Below the pieces are notes generated by a model. It was given only the letters and a program-made list of their open reading frames with translations, was not told the DNA's origin and ran no database searches. Below are positions 6,338 to 8,662 of a stretch of 8,662 nt of DNA, piece by piece. The stretch lies in the NCBI GenBank assembly GCA_017420605.1, contig JAFOIS010000236.1, positions 1 to 8,662 of the forward strand, written 5' to 3'. Within the stretch, counting starts at the first letter, position 1, and the number at the start of each line of letters is the position of its first letter. Position numbers and translations under genes: made by a program. The stretch comes from Lachnospiraceae bacterium (GTDB lineage: Bacteria; Bacillota; Clostridia; Lachnospirales; Lachnospiraceae).

Positions 6338-7405
6338 TTATTCACGGAACTGTAATTTCTCCGCCTGCTCGCGCGCCGTCAGCGCGTCGATGATCTCGTC
6401 GAGATCGCCGCCCAGGATATCGTCGATCCTGTGCAGCGTCAGGTGGATCCGGTGATCCGTCACACGACCCTGCGGAAAATTGTAGGTGCGGATCTTCTCG
6501 GAACGGTCGCCGGTACCGACCTGGTCTTTGCGCAGCCGGGCGCGTTCCTCGTTCTGCGTACGGATCTTGAGGTCGTAGAGCTTGGCGCGCAGGACCTGCA
6601 TCGCCTTCGCGCGGTTTTTGAGCTGTGATTTTTCGTCCTGACAGGAAATCACGATCCCGGTCGGAATATGGACCAGGCGGACGGCAGAATCCGTCGTATT
6701 GACGCACTGGCCGCCGTTCCCGGACGCGCGGAAGACGTCGATCCGGATATCCTTCGGATCGATCTCGACGTCGACCTCCTCCGCTTCCGGCATGATCGCC
6801 ACGGTGCAGGTAGAGGTATGGATCCGGCCGCCGCTCTCCGTTTCCGGGATCCTCTGTACGCGGTGCGTGCCGCTCTCATATTTGAGCCTTGACCAGACGT
6901 CCCGTCCGGAGACGGAAAATGTGCATTCCTTGAAGCCGCCGATCCCGTTCTCGTTCAGGGAGATCATCTCCGTACGGAAGGCGTGCCGGTCCGCGTACCG
7001 GACATACATGCGGTAAAGATCCGCCGCAAAGAGCGCCGCTTCATCGCCGCCGGCGCCTGCCCGGATCTCTACGATCGCGTTGCGGGTATCGTTGGGGTCG
7101 CGCGGGATGAGAAGAAGCTCCAGCGCCCTGCTCTGGGTCTCTTTCTTTTCTATTGCCTCCGCAAGGCCTTCGCGCGCCAGTTCCCGCATTTCCGGATCCG
7201 TCTCTTCTTCAAGCAGGGCGCGCATTTCCTCTTCTTCCCGGACCGCGGCCTTATAAAGACGGTATGCTTCCGCAAGCGGCGCGTTCTGCGCCTGTTCCTT
7301 CATAAGTGCTGTATAAAGGGCCGCGTTGCCGGCCGTTTCCGGCGCGGAGAGCGTCTTCATGATCTCCTCTTCCCGCACCAGAATGTCTTCGAGTTTTTCA
7401 AACAT
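6338..7405 (-). CDS. prfA: Peptide chain release factor 1
   Basis: RF1 recognises UAA and UAG stop codons in the ribosome and triggers release of the peptide. The 355-residue protein has the expected length and domains. A helical N-terminus comes first. The stop-codon reading PxT loop is PET (187-189, within [17 protein letters not shown]), and the catalytic GGQ is at 231-233, within [17 protein letters not shown]. The basic C-terminal region [18 protein letters not shown] segment ([15 protein letters not shown]) is also present. The PxT loop separates it from RF2, which carries SPF. I chose the ATG at 7403-7405: it has GGAG 6 nt upstream (7412-7415) and begins MFEKLEDI as RF1 should. A longer in-frame start at 7474 would run into prmC. 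The start overlaps the prmC stop by 8 nt, and PrmC methylates Gln233, so enzyme and substrate are made together. The stop is TAA, 58 nt before the next gene. Confidence 0.95.
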   Translation of the reverse strand: MFEKLEDILVREEEIMKTLSAPETAGNAALYTALMKEQAQNAPLAEAYRLYKAAVREEEEMRALLEEETDPEMRELAREGLAEAIEKKETQSRALELLLIPRDPNDTRNAIVEIRAGAGGDEAALFAADLYRMYVRYADRHAFRTEMISLNENGIGGFKECTFSVSGRDVWSRLKYESGTHRVQRIPETESGGRIHTSTCTVAIMPEAEEVDVEIDPKDIRIDVFRASGNGGQCVNTTDSAVRLVHIPTGIVISCQDEKSQLKNRAKAMQVLRAKLYDLKIRTQNEERARLRKDQVGTGDRSEKIRTYNFPQGRVTDHRIHLTLHRIDDILGGDLDEIIDALTAREQAEKLQFRE

Positions 7406-8264
7406 TTTCTTCTCCGTGCACGGGCGGCTGCGTCCCCGCATATCTGCCGCCGACGACCCGTACGATGTCCGCAAGGTCCCTCACCCGTATCAGCTCCCGG
7501 AATCCCTCTTCCGCAAGATAGGCCGAAACGGCGTCCTCCTGTCCTTTTCCGATCTCGAGAAGGAGCCAGCCGCCTTCCGCAAGGTGCCGCGCCGCGCCTT
7601 TGGCGATCCGCGGATACAGGGCAAGCCCGTCGCTTCCGCCGGAAAGCGCCCGCCTCGGCTCGCAGTCCGCGACCTCCGGCATCAGATTTTCGATCTCTCC
7701 GTCCGGAATATAGGGCGGATTGGAATAGATGATATCGTATACGCCCGGAACACCGTCAAAGAGATCGCGCTCAAGAAGTTCCGCCGAAAGGCCGAAGGAT
7801 GAAAGGTTCCTCTGTGTCACCGCGAGCGCGCCGGGATCCGCGTCCGTTCCAAAGGCGCGTATCCCCGGTCTTTCCAGAAGGACCGTGCACAGCGGCGCAC
7901 CGCTTCCGGTACCGATCTCCAGAATACGCATGCCGGGGCGCGCCCTCTCAAGGACTGCCTCGATGAGCACTTCCGTATCGAAACGCGGAATGAGCACACG
8001 CTCGTCCACATAGAACGTCCTGCCGTAAAAGTCCGCTTTCCTCAGAATATACTGGAGCGGCCTCCGTCCGGCCCTTTCACGCACAGCCGCATCATACCGC
8101 GCGGCGTCGGCCAAAGAGACTTCCGCCGTGCTTCTTTCCGCATATACGGAAAGTTCCATATCAAATACGCCGAGAAGAAGGAGCCTTGCCTCCGTCACGG
8201 CGTCATCGATCCCGGCCGCCGCAAGCGCTTCGGCGCCGGACCGGCAGAGTGCCTGCCAGGTCAT
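7398..8264 (-). CDS. prmC: Release factor glutamine methyltransferase
   Basis: PrmC transfers a methyl group from S-adenosylmethionine to the glutamine of the GGQ motif in release factors. The 288-residue protein has the normal length. Its N-terminal helical RF-binding domain spans about 1-75 and ends RRPLQYIL. The methyltransferase domain follows, with [11 protein letters not shown] (90-100; most members have RPDTE or RQDTE), the SAM-binding ILEIGTGSG (114-122) and the diagnostic NPPY (182-185) that grips the target glutamine. Two positions differ from the common pattern: Phe95 in the RxDTE motif, and Pro124 after GTGSGA; neither removes a catalytic residue. The ATG at 8262-8264 shares one base with the DUF1385 stop (TAATG), and a GAGAGG lies 5 nt upstream. 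The 3' end overlaps prfA, its substrate gene. Confidence 0.93.
   Translation of the reverse strand: MTWQALCRSGAEALAAAGIDDAVTEARLLLLGVFDMELSVYAERSTAEVSLADAARYDAAVRERAGRRPLQYILRKADFYGRTFYVDERVLIPRFDTEVLIEAVLERARPGMRILEIGTGSGAPLCTVLLERPGIRAFGTDADPGALAVTQRNLSSFGLSAELLERDLFDGVPGVYDIIYSNPPYIPDGEIENLMPEVADCEPRRALSGGSDGLALYPRIAKGAARHLAEGGWLLLEIGKGQEDAVSAYLAEEGFRELIRVRDLADIVRVVGGRYAGTQPPVHGEENV
7412..7415 (-). promoter_or_regulatory. prfA ribosome binding site inside the prmC coding end
   Basis: GGAG lies 6 nt before the ATG at 7405 and within the last codons of prmC. It decides the prfA start over the in-frame ATG at 7474. Together with the 8-nt overlap, it suggests that ribosomes finishing prmC re-initiate on prfA. 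Confidence 0.6.
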
Positions 8265-8662
8265 TATGCCCTCTCCGCTTCCGGGAAATTCGTCTGAAGA
8301 TATTCTTTCCAGTCGAAAACCGCTTCGACCGCGGCGATCGCGACTTCGACCTGCTTTTCATCCGGCTCGCGCGTTACGAGCTTCTGCAGAAGGAGCCCCG
8401 GCGCCGACAGCGCCGCGACACACTTATTCTCGCTCCTTCCCGCGAACCGGATCACTTCATAGGCACAGCCGGCGATGACGGGAATAAAGAGCAGCCGGAG
8501 AAGAAAGCGCATCAGCGGCGTGCGTATTCCGAGCAGTCCGATGATCAGGAAGAAAACGACCGAGATCAGGACGACAAAGAGCAGAAAGCTGGTCCCGCAG
8601 CGCTTGTGCTGCCTCGAGCTTTTCATCACGTTTTCAACGGTGAGCGGCATGCCGTGCTCGAT
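8264..8662 (-). CDS. DUF1385 membrane protein, C-terminal part (cut by window edge)
   Basis: The frame stays open to the window edge, so the annotated part is the last 132 residues of a protein that normally has about 300. It matches DUF1385: EHG...LTVENVMKSSRQH, the characteristic KRCGTSF, a hydrophobic helix (FLLFVVLISVVFFLIIGLL), a second one (FLLRLLFIPVIAGCAYEVI), then RFAGR, LSAPGLLLQKL and the strongly typical TREPDEKQVEVAIAA. The ATG at 8648-8650 is internal, not the start, because homology continues before it. The molecular function of this family is not known; members lie in the cell membrane and are often found before prmC and prfA in Clostridia. Its TAA overlaps the prmC ATG by one base, so it belongs to the same translation-related operon. 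Confidence 0.85.
   Translation of the reverse strand: MEHGMPLTVENVMKSSRQHKRCGTSFLLFVVLISVVFFLIIGLLGIRTPLMRFLLRLLFIPVIAGCAYEVIRFAGRSENKCVAALSAPGLLLQKLVTREPDEKQVEVAIAAVEAVFDWKEYLQTNFPEAERA

Noticed and set aside
7406..7474. Longer prfA start at ATG 7474
   Set aside because: It would add 23 residues unlike any RF1 N-terminus and overlap prmC by 77 nt; the start at 7405 has a proper GGAG and the expected MFEKLEDI.

Overview
The window reads as one conserved chromosomal gene row of an anaerobic Firmicute, probably Clostridia and most like Lachnospiraceae, with a block of three unrelated gene fragments at its low-coordinate end. The assignment rests on the DUF1385-prmC-prfA order, strong GGAG/AGGAGG-type ribosome binding sites, a Firmicutes-type GlmM start (GKYFGTDG) and the glmM/nucleotidyltransferase pairing. 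It is recalled from family knowledge, not searched.

From about 1440 to 8662 every gene lies on the minus strand, so transcription runs from high to low coordinates. First come the C-terminal part of a DUF1385 membrane protein (8662-8264, cut by the window edge), prmC (8264-7398) and prfA (7405-6338). Their 1-nt and 8-nt overlaps imply translational coupling; PrmC methylates the GGQ glutamine of PrfA. A near-consensus extended -10 promoter (6321-6329) then probably starts a second unit: a sugar-phosphate nucleotidyltransferase (6279-5365), glmM (5309-3951) and a TPR lipoprotein (3947-2901). These suggest amino-sugar/cell-envelope precursor supply. They are followed at close spacing by a 309-residue protein with a two-fold internal repeat (2872-1943), tentatively related to L-2-amino-thiazoline-4-carboxylic acid hydrolases, and by the first third of a YfcC/DcuC-type transporter (1888-about 1439).

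The YfcC gene stops abruptly at about 1440. From there to base 1 the window holds only gene pieces: the middle of a GH94 glycoside phosphorylase (plus strand, about 643-1440), the C-terminal double helix-turn-helix of an AraC-family regulator (minus, 320 to about 645) and the last third of a MATE-family exporter (minus, 6-323). The pieces abut with almost no intergenic DNA, and none is complete. Either this end is an assembly or amplification chimera, or it is a heavily rearranged breakpoint region; the sequence alone cannot decide.

I found no CRISPR array, RNA gene, transposase, toxin-antitoxin pair or recognisable defence system. I do not think the window contains a clearly novel system. 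The points most worth a second look are the stacked junctions and the internally duplicated protein beside the YfcC-type transporter.
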